A stretch of 27,325 nt of DNA from an uncultured Bacillaceae bacterium (GTDB lineage Bacteria; Bacillota; Bacilli; Bacillales; Cytobacillaceae). The stretch covers positions 1-27,325 of the forward strand of contig CALKIU010000138.1 in assembly GCA_937995745.1 (NCBI GenBank), in the 5' to 3' direction. How positions within the stretch are numbered: the first letter of the stretch is position 1; the number at the start of each line of letters is the position of its first letter. The notes beneath the pieces are model-generated. The model saw only the letters and a list, made by a program, of their open reading frames with translations, searched no databases and was not told the DNA's origin. This document shows positions 1 to 7,139 of the stretch, in pieces. The position numbers and the translations under genes were made by a program.

Positions 1-47
1 TGGCTCGGGACTTTCACCCTAGAGATTACACCCATGCCGGGCGCACA

Positions 48-83
48 ATAAAAAAGGAGGCTGTCCATGCGGACGTCCTCCTT
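48..83 (-). terminator. Intrinsic terminator of the beta-oxidation operon
   Basis: On the minus strand, shortly after the acyl-CoA dehydrogenase stop, AAGGAGG pairs with CCTCCTT and an inner GTCC pairs with GGAC around an ATGC loop, with a small internal mismatch. The stem is followed by a run of six T. This is the expected end of the four-gene transcript that starts near 3392. Confidence 0.8.
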
Positions 84-89
84 CCGCTC

Positions 90-1220
90 TTATGCGGTGA
101 GAATATCTTTGGCAATGACCACACGCTGGATTTGGTTGGTTCCTTCATAAATTTGCATGATTTTGGCGTCGCGGAAATATTTTTCAACCGGATATTCGCG
201 GATGAATCCGTACCCCCCGAAAATTTGGACGGCATCGGCAGCCACCTTCATGGCCGTATCAGCGGCGAACGTTTTCGCGAAGGAAGAACTGCTTGCCGAC
301 AAGATGCCTTGGTCCAGCAGGAAGGCCGCTTTATGGACAAGAAGGCGCGCCGCTTCGATGTTTATGGCCATGTCAGCCAGCATAAATTGAATGGCCTGAA
401 AATCGGCGATCGGTTTGCCGAATTGTCTTCTTTCCTTCGCATAACGGAGCGCCTCTTCATAAGCTCCCCGGGCCACGCCGACAGACTGGGCGCCGACCAT
501 GGGCCGGGCATAAGACAAAGCTTTCATGAAAATTTTTAAGCCTTCCCCTTCTTCACCAATCCGGTTGGAAACGGGAACGGAAACATCCTCAAATATAATG
601 CTGGCCGTGTTGGAAGAGCGGAGCCCCATTTTCTTTTCGCTTTCGCCAACCGACAATCCCCCGGATTCGCGCTCCACCACAAGGGCCACAAACCGATCCG
701 TGTTTTTCAATTTTGCCAGCACGACATAAAAATCGGCGTAGCTCGCATTCGTAATAAAACATTTCTCCCCGTTCAGGATATAATGGTCGCCGGCCCGTTC
801 AGCCGTCGTTCTTAAACTCCTTACGTCGCTTCCCGCTCCAGGCTCGGTCAAGGCAAAAGACGCATATTGCCTCCCTTCCGTTAACCGGGGAAGAAACCTC
901 TTTTTCTGTTCTTCGCTGCCGCCAACGAGCATGGGATAAGAGGCCAACGAATTGGCTTCCATCGAAGTGGCAATCCCGGCGCAGCCTCTGGCAATTTCCT
1001 CCACAATCAGGGCGTGGGATATTTTATCAATCCCCGGTCCCCCGTATTGCTCCGGAATCGCCAAATTGAATAGACCGACATCGCGCAGTCTGTCCATCAC
1101 CTCTTCGGGAAATCTCTCTTCTTCATCATAACGGCGGGCATTGGGGACAATTTCATGATCCGCAAATTCCCTCGCCAAAGACCGAATCGCCTCTTGCTCC
1201 GGAGTAAAATTAAAATTCAT
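90..1220 (-). CDS. Acyl-CoA dehydrogenase
   Basis: 376 residues, the normal length for a soluble FAD-dependent acyl-CoA dehydrogenase, which makes the trans-2-enoyl-CoA in step one of beta-oxidation and passes electrons to ETF. The N-terminal helical domain begins with a typical FTPEQEAIRSLAREFAD-like helix. The middle beta domain has the flavin/substrate motif ALTEPGAGSD (about residues 118-127) followed by NGEKCFITNA. The C-terminal domain ends with IYEGTNQIQR, whose glutamate (about residue 359) is the usual catalytic base. The ATG is preceded by AAAGGGGGAAG, and the gene lies only 15 bases after the thioesterase stop, so it is the last gene of the operon. Sequence does not fix chain-length or branched-chain preference. 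In Bacillus the closest functional parallels are MmgC/AcdA-type enzymes. Confidence 0.93.
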   Translation of the reverse strand: MNFNFTPEQEAIRSLAREFADHEIVPNARRYDEEERFPEEVMDRLRDVGLFNLAIPEQYGGPGIDKISHALIVEEIARGCAGIATSMEANSLASYPMLVGGSEEQKKRFLPRLTEGRQYASFALTEPGAGSDVRSLRTTAERAGDHYILNGEKCFITNASYADFYVVLAKLKNTDRFVALVVERESGGLSVGESEKKMGLRSSNTASIIFEDVSVPVSNRIGEEGEGLKIFMKALSYARPMVGAQSVGVARGAYEEALRYAKERRQFGKPIADFQAIQFMLADMAINIEAARLLVHKAAFLLDQGILSASSSSFAKTFAADTAMKVAADAVQIFGGYGFIREYPVEKYFRDAKIMQIYEGTNQIQRVVIAKDILTA

Positions 1221-1235
1221 CGAACTTCCCCCTTT

Positions 1236-1682
1236 TTATCTCGATTCAGTTGCAACCGGGGCATCCTTGCCCGGCAAACCGAATGCTTCCTTTACTTCGT
1301 CGGGAATGGGCACCGCTTTCGGCTCCGTTCCGGAAAAATCCGTCCAGGCCCGCCAAGTGTAGCCGCTGGCGACAAGCTTGTCCTTTTTATAAAAATCATG
1401 GGTCATTTTAAAAGCGCGTCTGCTCGCCTCCACAACCGAGGAAACGACTGTCACCTCATCCCCGAAACGGAGGGGAGATTTAAACTGGCACTGCGCTTCA
1501 AGCAGCGGGTACGTAATTTTTTCTTTCTCATAAAGTGTTTCCGGATTTAAACCGATTTGATTGAAAAAGTGGTGGGCGGCCGCGTCCATCCACTTATAAA
1601 AATTCCCGAAAAAGACAATGCCTGCCGCATCCGTATCCGACCACTGCACTTTAATTTTGTAAACCATTTTCCGCAAGAGCAC
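1236..1682 (-). CDS. 4HBT-family acyl-CoA thioesterase (hotdog fold)
   Basis: About 148 residues, the single-hotdog size of the YbgC/4-hydroxybenzoyl-CoA thioesterase family, which hydrolyses acyl-CoA to free acid and CoA. The diagnostic N-terminal signature is present as WSDTDAAGIVFFGNFYKWMD, including the Asp-x-Asp and Gly-x-Val-x-x-x-x-Tyr pattern around the active-site Asp and the central helix. I place the start at a GTG (1682) because GGGGTGG sits about four bases upstream. The in-frame ATG at 1667 has no comparable ribosome binding site. The gene begins eight bases after the enoyl-CoA hydratase stop and is probably translationally coupled. In this operon it could release stalled acyl-CoAs and recycle CoA; that role is inference. 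Confidence 0.88.
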   Translation of the reverse strand: MLLRKMVYKIKVQWSDTDAAGIVFFGNFYKWMDAAAHHFFNQIGLNPETLYEKEKITYPLLEAQCQFKSPLRFGDEVTVVSSVVEASRRAFKMTHDFYKKDKLVASGYTWRAWTDFSGTEPKAVPIPDEVKEAFGLPGKDAPVATESR

Positions 1683-1690
1683 GCCACCCC

Positions 1691-2470
1691 TTACTTGCCC
1701 TGGTACACCGGCGTTCTTTTTTCCATAAAGGCCTGAAGCCCTTCCTTGCGATCTTCAGTGACGAAGGCGTTGCCGAAACACGCTGTTTCCAAGGTCAATC
1801 CCGTCTCCAGGTCCGTATTGGAACCCGCGTTGATGGCCTCTTTTAACACCCGCAGGGCAATGGGCGGTTTTTCGGCAAGTTTGCGGGCCCATTCCTTGGC
1901 CGCCGGCAGCAATTCATCGGCAGGCACGACTTTATTGACCAGATGGAGTTCCAAGGCCCGTTCTGCGTCGATCATCTCTCCAAAATACAGGAGTTCTTTG
2001 GCTATGCCCTGGCCGACAATCTTTTGCAGTCTTTGCGTTCCTCCCCCGCCGGGAATGATGCCGAGGCCGATTTCCGGAAAGGCAAACTTGGCCCGGTCTG
2101 AACAGATTCTGAGATCGCAAGCCAAGGCAAGTTCCAAGCCGCCTCCGAGGGCCACGCCGTTTATGGCGGCGATGACCGGTTTGGAGACATTTTCAACCGC
2201 TGAAAAAGCAAGGCGGGAACGTTTGTTCATCTCCATAATGCCAACCAAATCCTGGGCAGCGATTTCATGGATATCCGCGCCGGCAACAAACGCTTTTTCT
2301 CCTTGCCCCGTGAGAATAATCACTCTTACTTGCCGGTTCTCATCCAACCTGCCCATGAGATGAATGAGTTCATTAAATATTTGCTTGTTCAGCGGGTTCA
2401 CCGGCGGACGATTGATGGTGACAACGGCAATGCCGTCTTCAACGGCGCATTGGAGATAGGTTAATCTCAT
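1691..2470 (-). CDS. Enoyl-CoA hydratase/isomerase (crotonase family)
   Basis: 259 residues, standard crotonase length. It adds water to trans-2-enoyl-CoA, step two of beta-oxidation. The oxyanion-hole segment AFVAGADIHEI is at residues 60-70. The glycine-rich GVALGGGLELALACDLRI follows at 105-122, and FPEIGLGIIPGGGGTQRL at 131-148. Both glutamates used by hydratases are present, at about E113 and E133, which argues for hydratase rather than isomerase-only activity. The ATG overlaps the TGA of the upstream 3-hydroxyacyl-CoA dehydrogenase by four bases, so the two are translationally coupled. The ending PVYQGK is typical of the family. Confidence 0.93.
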   Translation of the reverse strand: MRLTYLQCAVEDGIAVVTINRPPVNPLNKQIFNELIHLMGRLDENRQVRVIILTGQGEKAFVAGADIHEIAAQDLVGIMEMNKRSRLAFSAVENVSKPVIAAINGVALGGGLELALACDLRICSDRAKFAFPEIGLGIIPGGGGTQRLQKIVGQGIAKELLYFGEMIDAERALELHLVNKVVPADELLPAAKEWARKLAEKPPIALRVLKEAINAGSNTDLETGLTLETACFGNAFVTEDRKEGLQAFMEKRTPVYQGK

Positions 2471-3348
2471 TTAACCGCCGCCTCCTTTTTCGAATCGGTA
2501 TAGTCATAGAAACCGGCGCCGGTCTTTTTCCCCAACCGGCCCGCGCGGACAAGCTGTTTGAGCAAGAGAGGCGGGGCAAAACGATCGTCATTCAGTTCTT
2601 CTTTCATATATTCCATCACATACAGCCCGACATCCACTCCGGCATAATCCTGCAAGGTGAACGGACCCATCGGATAGTTCAGGCCGAGAGTGACAGCTTT
2701 GTCAATGTCCTCAGCGGACGCCACCCCTTCTTCCAAAAGGCGGATGGCTTCAATAAACTGGGGAATCATAATCCGGTTGACGATGAATCCCGGCGTGTCC
2801 TTTTTGACTTCAATCGGTTCTTTTCCAAGAGACTTGGCAAACTCCATCAATTCGGCCACTGTTTCATCGCTTGTCGAGTATCCGCGCACCACTTCCACCA
2901 GTTTCATCATTTGCGCCGGATTGAAAAAGTGCATGCCGGCGACCCGGTCAGGCCTTTTCGTCGCCGAAGCAATCTCGGTGATCGACATGGATGAAGTGTT
3001 CGTGGCGAGAATGACATCGTCCGGAACAATTTCGTCAAGCCGGGCGAACACTTCTTTTTTCAAGTCAAGGTTCTCAAACACGGCTTCAATGACGATATCC
3101 GCTTCCCGCAAAGATGCCATGTCCGTTGTCGTTTGAATCCGGGAAAGAGTTTCTTTTTTCTCTTTTTCTGTCATTTTTCCTCTGGCCACACTTTTTTCCA
3201 TGAATTTGTTTATTCTCTCCAAAGCAGTCTGCAAAAGTCTTTCTTCCAAATCTCTCAAAATGACTTTATATCCTTTCATGGCGGCCAGATTGGCAATGCC
3301 GCTGCCCATGGAACCCGCGCCCACAACGCCGACGGTTTTGATATTCAT
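2467..3348 (-). CDS. 3-hydroxybutyryl/3-hydroxyacyl-CoA dehydrogenase
   Basis: 293 residues, close to the usual length of the short bacterial NAD-dependent enzyme (Hbd/MmgB/PaaH type), which oxidises L-3-hydroxyacyl-CoA to 3-ketoacyl-CoA. The Rossmann motif GAGSMG is at residues 10-15. The catalytic set is visible: Ser119/120 in TNTSSMS, His140 in GMHFFNP, Glu152 in KLVEVVRG and Asn191 in GFIVNRI. The helical C-terminal dimerisation domain holds a GPFTLQDYAGVDVGL-like segment and the GRLGKKTGAGFYDY end motif. The ATG at 3348 follows AAGGGGGAAGG. It is the first gene of the operon, and its promoter region carries a spaced direct repeat (3427-3473). Confidence 0.93.
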   Translation of the reverse strand: MNIKTVGVVGAGSMGSGIANLAAMKGYKVILRDLEERLLQTALERINKFMEKSVARGKMTEKEKKETLSRIQTTTDMASLREADIVIEAVFENLDLKKEVFARLDEIVPDDVILATNTSSMSITEIASATKRPDRVAGMHFFNPAQMMKLVEVVRGYSTSDETVAELMEFAKSLGKEPIEVKKDTPGFIVNRIMIPQFIEAIRLLEEGVASAEDIDKAVTLGLNYPMGPFTLQDYAGVDVGLYVMEYMKEELNDDRFAPPLLLKQLVRAGRLGKKTGAGFYDYTDSKKEAAVK

Positions 3349-3398
3349 CGTTTTTCCTTCCCCCTTCTGTTTGATAAAGTTGCCGAATTTTTATGAAA

Positions 3399-3427
3399 AT
3401 TATACAAAAATTACCAAATAAGAGATA
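3399..3427 (-). promoter_or_regulatory. Promoter of the beta-oxidation operon, weak -35
   Basis: On the minus strand a perfect TATAAT (3404 to 3399) lies about 50 bases before the first ATG. Seventeen bases upstream the -35 position reads TATCTC, a poor match to TTGACA, so the promoter probably needs an activator. The start site is estimated near 3392. Confidence 0.5.
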
Positions 3428-3473
3428 CGTACAAATTGTATGAATATATCCCGTTTTTTACGTACTTTTTGTA
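3427..3473 (-). repeat. Two direct repeats ACGTAC-N3-TTGTA, possible activator sites
   Basis: ACGTACAAATTGTA (3427-3440) and ACGTACTTTTTGTA (3460-3473), as read on the plus strand, share 11 of 14 bases. They are 33 bases apart, about three helical turns. If transcription starts near 3392, their centres are near -41.5 and -74.5, classic activator positions. The first copy also contains the palindrome TACAA-A-TTGTA. The binding protein is unknown; a PucR-type regulator from this window is one candidate. Confidence 0.4.
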
Positions 3474-3596
3474 GGATGAGTGGAACAAAATCATCAAGGC
3501 AAAAAAAGGCTTTACAAAGAAGAAAATACACCGGCCGTAAAATGACAGTCCGCAAAATATGTCCCGGGAGCCCTTCCGCCGCTCATTCCCTTTCAC

Positions 3597-3633
3597 AAAA
3601 AAAAAAAAAAAACGGCCTCCTTGCCGGAGACCG
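3597..3633 (-). terminator. Strong intrinsic terminator after the permease
   Basis: On the minus strand CGGTCTCC pairs with GGAGGCCG (eight pairs, one G-U) around a GGCAA loop. A run of about 16 T follows directly. It lies about 25 bases past the permease stop and separates the ligase-permease unit from the beta-oxidation operon. Confidence 0.93.
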
Positions 3634-3658
3634 GATTTCTCCCTGCCGGTTAAAATTT

Positions 3659-5041
3659 TTAACTGTCTTGAACGAGCCCCTCCGCATGCTCTGTTTTAGC
3701 CTGCTTCCAGGCGCTTTTTCTGAAAAAAGATTTTTCAATCACAAAATAGAGCACCAAACCGATCAGCAGCCCGTAAGTGGCGCCGTATAATGCGAGGACA
3801 ATGGCCATCAAACCGGCGATTCCCCTCTCATTGTCGGTGCGGAGCTCCTGCATGCCGATTTTGATACACACATATCCGGTAATGATGAGTGTAATCGACA
3901 ACGCAATCGGCAAGTACGGCTGAAACAACGTGATGAGCGGGGTGAAAAATGCGGCCGCAATGAAACCAATCACGAGCGTGTTGGCGCCGGAAAAGATTGA
4001 GTCCATCGCTTTTCGGCCGTATTTATACCGTTCCGCCACGGTTGCCGTCCCGGCCGTGAAAAGAGGTCCGGCCAGTCCCGGATGGGGAACGAAGAGAGCA
4101 TGCAAAAAGTTGCGGACGGCCGTCAAGTGGTGAATTTGATTCACGTCATAGACCACTTTTTCGTCTTTTCTTAGTTTGCACGCCTGGTCAACTAACTTTT
4201 GGCCGACAATGATATCGCCGAACGCGATAATGTAGGCCAGGACAGCCGTGGGAATGGCTGCAATGAACAGTTCCAATCCCGGAAAACCGACAGCAAACGG
4301 CGTAAACTTCCATAATTCCGCCACATCCGGGAGGGTGATTCCCCATTCTATCGAGGGCGCCGGATATTCTTTTGCCAGCCAGCCGATGATAATGGCAACA
4401 ATGACAGGCGGCATGATCCCGAAACCGGCGATGCTCTTAAACAGCCGGTTTTTGCTGTACAATTTTTTGAAAGACATGGAATACATGACGTAGAGACAGA
4501 GGATGGCGCCGATGATTAAAGATACCGGCGTCTCCGTCACCCGGCCGCCCGCCTGAATTTCCGTCATAATCGCCGACATGCCGGCCCCGATCAAGATACC
4601 GGCTTTTAATGAACGGGGCAGTGCCTGGACAAATTTTTTACCGAGGCCGGTCAACCCGAGAAAGAGAAAAATGGCGGCGACAATGAGATGGACGGCGACC
4701 AGCGCCTGAATCGCTTCCCGACCCGGCTCAAATTTGCCGACAAACAAGATGACAAGCGGCAGAGCCGGCGTAATAAAACCGGATACAAAAGGGACGCCCA
4801 AAGCGGAGGGGAGGAGCATGAAGAATTGCGTTATAATGGCCACCGCCAAGGCAGCCGGATAAGACATCCCCACTACAGACGTGAGAATTTCAATCATGCT
4901 GAGCCCGATTGTAAAGATAACAAGTCCTTGAATGAATTCCGGCCATTCCAGCCGATAATGGATGAACGGCAGCCGGAGTTTGAATTTTCCCACGGGCCAA
5001 TAAGGCTGCTCTTCCCCGTTCTTTCGTTTGTAAATTTGCAT
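3659..5041 (-). CDS. NCS2/SLC23-like membrane permease, substrate unknown
   Basis: 460 residues with about eleven to twelve hydrophobic segments and a short charged cytoplasmic N-terminus. The layout fits the xanthine/uracil/ascorbate permease fold shared with SulP transporters. Features that support this are a glycine-rich early region (SALGVPFVSGFITPALPL), the LPRSLKAGILIGAGMSAI segment, and FGDIIVGQKLVD followed by a HPGLAGPLFTAGTATVAERY loop. In this fold, TM3 and TM10 half-helices line the substrate site. The canonical nucleobase signature is not clear to me, so I do not assign a purine or pyrimidine. The ATG follows GGGGTG. The gene starts 93 bases after the acyl-CoA ligase without an obvious terminator, so the two are probably co-transcribed, and an organic-acid substrate is conceivable. 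Confidence 0.7.
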   Translation of the reverse strand: MQIYKRKNGEEQPYWPVGKFKLRLPFIHYRLEWPEFIQGLVIFTIGLSMIEILTSVVGMSYPAALAVAIITQFFMLLPSALGVPFVSGFITPALPLVILFVGKFEPGREAIQALVAVHLIVAAIFLFLGLTGLGKKFVQALPRSLKAGILIGAGMSAIMTEIQAGGRVTETPVSLIIGAILCLYVMYSMSFKKLYSKNRLFKSIAGFGIMPPVIVAIIIGWLAKEYPAPSIEWGITLPDVAELWKFTPFAVGFPGLELFIAAIPTAVLAYIIAFGDIIVGQKLVDQACKLRKDEKVVYDVNQIHHLTAVRNFLHALFVPHPGLAGPLFTAGTATVAERYKYGRKAMDSIFSGANTLVIGFIAAAFFTPLITLFQPYLPIALSITLIITGYVCIKIGMQELRTDNERGIAGLMAIVLALYGATYGLLIGLVLYFVIEKSFFRKSAWKQAKTEHAEGLVQDS

Positions 5042-5134
5042 TTTTTCACCCCACTTTTCAAAATCTAACTGAAACCTTCGGAGTCATGGCGTTTGCAGAA
5101 CTCCGGCAGTCCGCAGCCTGCCGCTTTCCTCAAG

Positions 5135-6703
5135 TCAACGAAGCACGCCGCGCAGTTTTTCCTTGAGGAGTTGTTGCAGGAGCGTTTTCTTAATCTTGCC
5201 GCTCGCCGTCATCGGAAATTCTTCAATAAAGACAACATGGTCGGGAACTTTGTAGTCCGCCACCCGCTGGGCCAGGTATTCTTTTATCGATTGTTCGTCT
5301 TCCTTTTTTCCGGGTTTCAGCTTTACGGCAGCGCATGAAATTTCGCCGAGAACCGTATCCGGGAGGCCGACAATCGCCGTATCCATGACGCTTGGATGTT
5401 TGTACAAGTGATCTTCGATTTCCCGGGGGTAAATATTGTAACCGCCGCGGATAATCATCTCTTTTTTTCGGCCCTTGATGCGCACATACCCCCTTTCATC
5501 GACCGTTCCCAAATCGCCCGTGTAAAACCAGCCCTCTTCATCAAACACTTCCTTTGTTTTCTCGGGGTTTCGGTAATAGCCTTTCATAATGCCGTAAGAT
5601 TTGACGGCAATTTCACCTACAACGCCGGGAGGCACTTCATGGCGGTTTTCGTCCACAATTTTTACGGCCGCACCGGGAAGGGGACGTCCGACGGTCTCCG
5701 AGCGGAGAAAATCGTCATCGTCATAATCGGTCATCGTGATCGTCGTCGACGATTCCGTCATGCCGTAAGATACGACAATGTCGCACCCCATTTCCGTCCG
5801 GATGCGGCGGACGATTTCCACCGGGCAGGGGGCTCCCGCGATGATGCCCGTCCGCAAGGAAGACAAATCGTATTTGGCAAAGGACGGGTGGTTCAATTCC
5901 AAGATGAACATCGTCGGCACACCGTGGTGAACCGTGATTTTCTCCTCCTCAATCAGTTGCAGAACTTTTTCCGCTTTAAATTCTTCCACAAGGACGATTT
6001 TACCGGCGACTGCTACAGCCGATAAAATTCCCGGTATCATGCCGAAACAGTGAAAAGCGGGAACGGCAATGAGAAACACATCATCCTTTGTGCAATGCAT
6101 ATATTCCGCGGAAATGACAGCCGTATGGACAAAATTTTTGTGGGTCAACATGGCGCCTTTCGGTTGTCCTGTTGTGCCTGATGTATATAAGATGGAAATC
6201 GTATCTTCTTCGGGGTTGATTACGGTTTGGGGGACTTTGGACAGATCTCCTTCTGCGAGCAATGCTTCATAAGAGAGATAAGGGTCCTTCTTAAACCGGA
6301 CGGTGAAAATATGCTCCAGTTCTGTTGCCGGATCGCGTCTGAACTCTTCCAAAAAGTCAAAATGGGAAAGGCCTTTGCCGGCGAAAACGGCTTTTGCCCC
6401 TGAATGCTCCAGAATATATTGCAGTTCCTCGCGGCGGTACCTTATATTGGCAGGAACCATAATGGCACCCAGTTTGGCGACGGCAAAATAGACGGTGACA
6501 AATTCATGCCAGTTCGGCATGTAAACGATGATCCGATCGCCTTTTTCAATGCCTTGGGCCGCCAGGGATGAAGCCAAAAGCTGCACATCTTTGTAAAGTT
6601 CGCCGTAAGAAATCCGTTTGCTGCCGTCAAAAACAGCTCCCTTTTCAGGCCTTTTCCGCGCGGCCCGCTCCAACAATTCCGCCACTGCCAAGTGATAACT
6701 CAT
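5135..6703 (-). CDS. Acyl-CoA synthetase (AMP-forming, FadD/CaiC-like)
   Basis: 522 residues of an adenylate-forming ligase that activates a carboxylic acid with ATP and then loads it on CoA. The phosphate-binding core ILYTSGTTGQPKGAMLTH is near residues 170-187. Next come VSYGMTESSTT (acyl-adenylate motif), GWFYTGDLG with the ribose-binding aspartate, and the hinge IKGRKKEMIIRGGYNIYPRE. The end motif TASGKIKK carries the catalytic lysine. The ATG at 6703 has GGAGGAGGGA upstream. Substrate is probably a fatty or aryl-alkanoic acid; sequence alone does not decide chain length. It is followed by the permease and preceded by a leader with a cre-like site, so it likely supplies acyl-CoA to the enzymes encoded on both sides and may be repressed by CcpA. 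Confidence 0.9.
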   Translation of the reverse strand: MSYHLAVAELLERAARKRPEKGAVFDGSKRISYGELYKDVQLLASSLAAQGIEKGDRIIVYMPNWHEFVTVYFAVAKLGAIMVPANIRYRREELQYILEHSGAKAVFAGKGLSHFDFLEEFRRDPATELEHIFTVRFKKDPYLSYEALLAEGDLSKVPQTVINPEEDTISILYTSGTTGQPKGAMLTHKNFVHTAVISAEYMHCTKDDVFLIAVPAFHCFGMIPGILSAVAVAGKIVLVEEFKAEKVLQLIEEEKITVHHGVPTMFILELNHPSFAKYDLSSLRTGIIAGAPCPVEIVRRIRTEMGCDIVVSYGMTESSTTITMTDYDDDDFLRSETVGRPLPGAAVKIVDENRHEVPPGVVGEIAVKSYGIMKGYYRNPEKTKEVFDEEGWFYTGDLGTVDERGYVRIKGRKKEMIIRGGYNIYPREIEDHLYKHPSVMDTAIVGLPDTVLGEISCAAVKLKPGKKEDEQSIKEYLAQRVADYKVPDHVVFIEEFPMTASGKIKKTLLQQLLKEKLRGVLR

Positions 6704-6787
6704 TCACGATCCCTCCTCCAAAATTTTCAACAGTGAACCCGGCCTTTCGAAAAACACAAAATGACATGGCAACTATCCGCCAATGAA

Positions 6788-6802
6788 TTGGAAGCGTTTG
6801 CT
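6788..6802 (+). promoter_or_regulatory. Putative cre (CcpA) operator in the ligase leader
   Basis: TTGGAAGCGTTTGCT fits the Bacillus cre consensus WTGNAARCGNWWWCA at all but two positions, including the central CG. It lies roughly 45-60 bases downstream of the predicted start site and 85 bases before the ATG, where CcpA acts as a roadblock. Glucose repression of fatty acid use would make physiological sense. Confidence 0.5.
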
Positions 6803-6853
6803 AAAAAACGAACTGTTTTACCTCCCTGCCAATTTTTGAATATTTTGTGAACG

Positions 6854-6859
6854 ATTATA
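6854..6859 (-). promoter_or_regulatory. -10 box of the ligase-permease promoter
   Basis: A perfect TATAAT on the minus strand about 150 bases before the ligase ATG. The hexamer 17 bases upstream is TGTTTT, a weak -35, so activation or a different start site is possible. Confidence 0.4.
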
Positions 6860-7118
6860 ATAAAGCTAAATCTTTAAAAACATTGGCAAGTTTAAGGAAA
6901 ATGGCGATCTTCATTTCCTATAAATTGACTGAACAACCTTTTCGCCGTTCCAAGGAACAATGGCCGACCTTCTGTTGCGGCCCGCAAACACTTCTCAAAA
7001 CATGCCGGGACTTTAAAGTTCCGCGGGAAATTTGCTGCGCGGAAAACCATTTTGGAGGTGGTTTTTTGCAAAAAAGAAAATGCCAGTTGCCTCCGGGCGA
7101 TATATTTCTATTTCCCAC

Positions 7119-7138
7119 CAAAAGGCCTTTATGGCCTT
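7119..7138 (-). terminator. Short terminator-like hairpin after the GAF-PucR regulator
   Basis: Immediately after the stop codon, on the minus strand, AAGGCC pairs with GGCCTT around a five-base loop, followed by only a short T tract. Weak to moderate terminator. Confidence 0.5.
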
Positions 7139-7139
7139 C

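Larger units (their letters stand above)
3349..3658. other. Intergenic region between permease and beta-oxidation operon
   Basis: This 310-base gap holds the permease terminator (3597-3633), the operon promoter (near 3400) and its upstream direct repeats. Between about 3475 and 3595 I see nothing recognisable. The short open frames here are A/T-rich, lack ribosome binding sites and match no family I know. Confidence 0.5.
6704..7139. other. Intergenic region and leader upstream of the ligase
   Basis: The 436 bases hold the ligase ribosome binding site, a cre-like site (6788-6802), a -10 box (6854-6859) and the terminator hairpin of the regulator gene (7119-7138). Between about 6890 and 7115 there are only small imperfect hairpins and a 14-base palindrome TTTTTTGCAAAAAA at 7062-7075. 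The short frames lack ribosome binding sites and recognisable domains. Confidence 0.5.

Noticed and set aside
2355..2374. TGAATGA...TCATT resembling a FadR box
   Set aside because: It lies inside the enoyl-CoA hydratase coding sequence, is one base short in the spacer, and is explained by codons.
6765..6783. Sigma-54-like TTGGCGG...TTGCC on the minus strand upstream of the ligase
   Set aside because: The GG to GC distance is one base short of the strict sigma-54 spacing, and no sigma-54 activator is encoded in the window.
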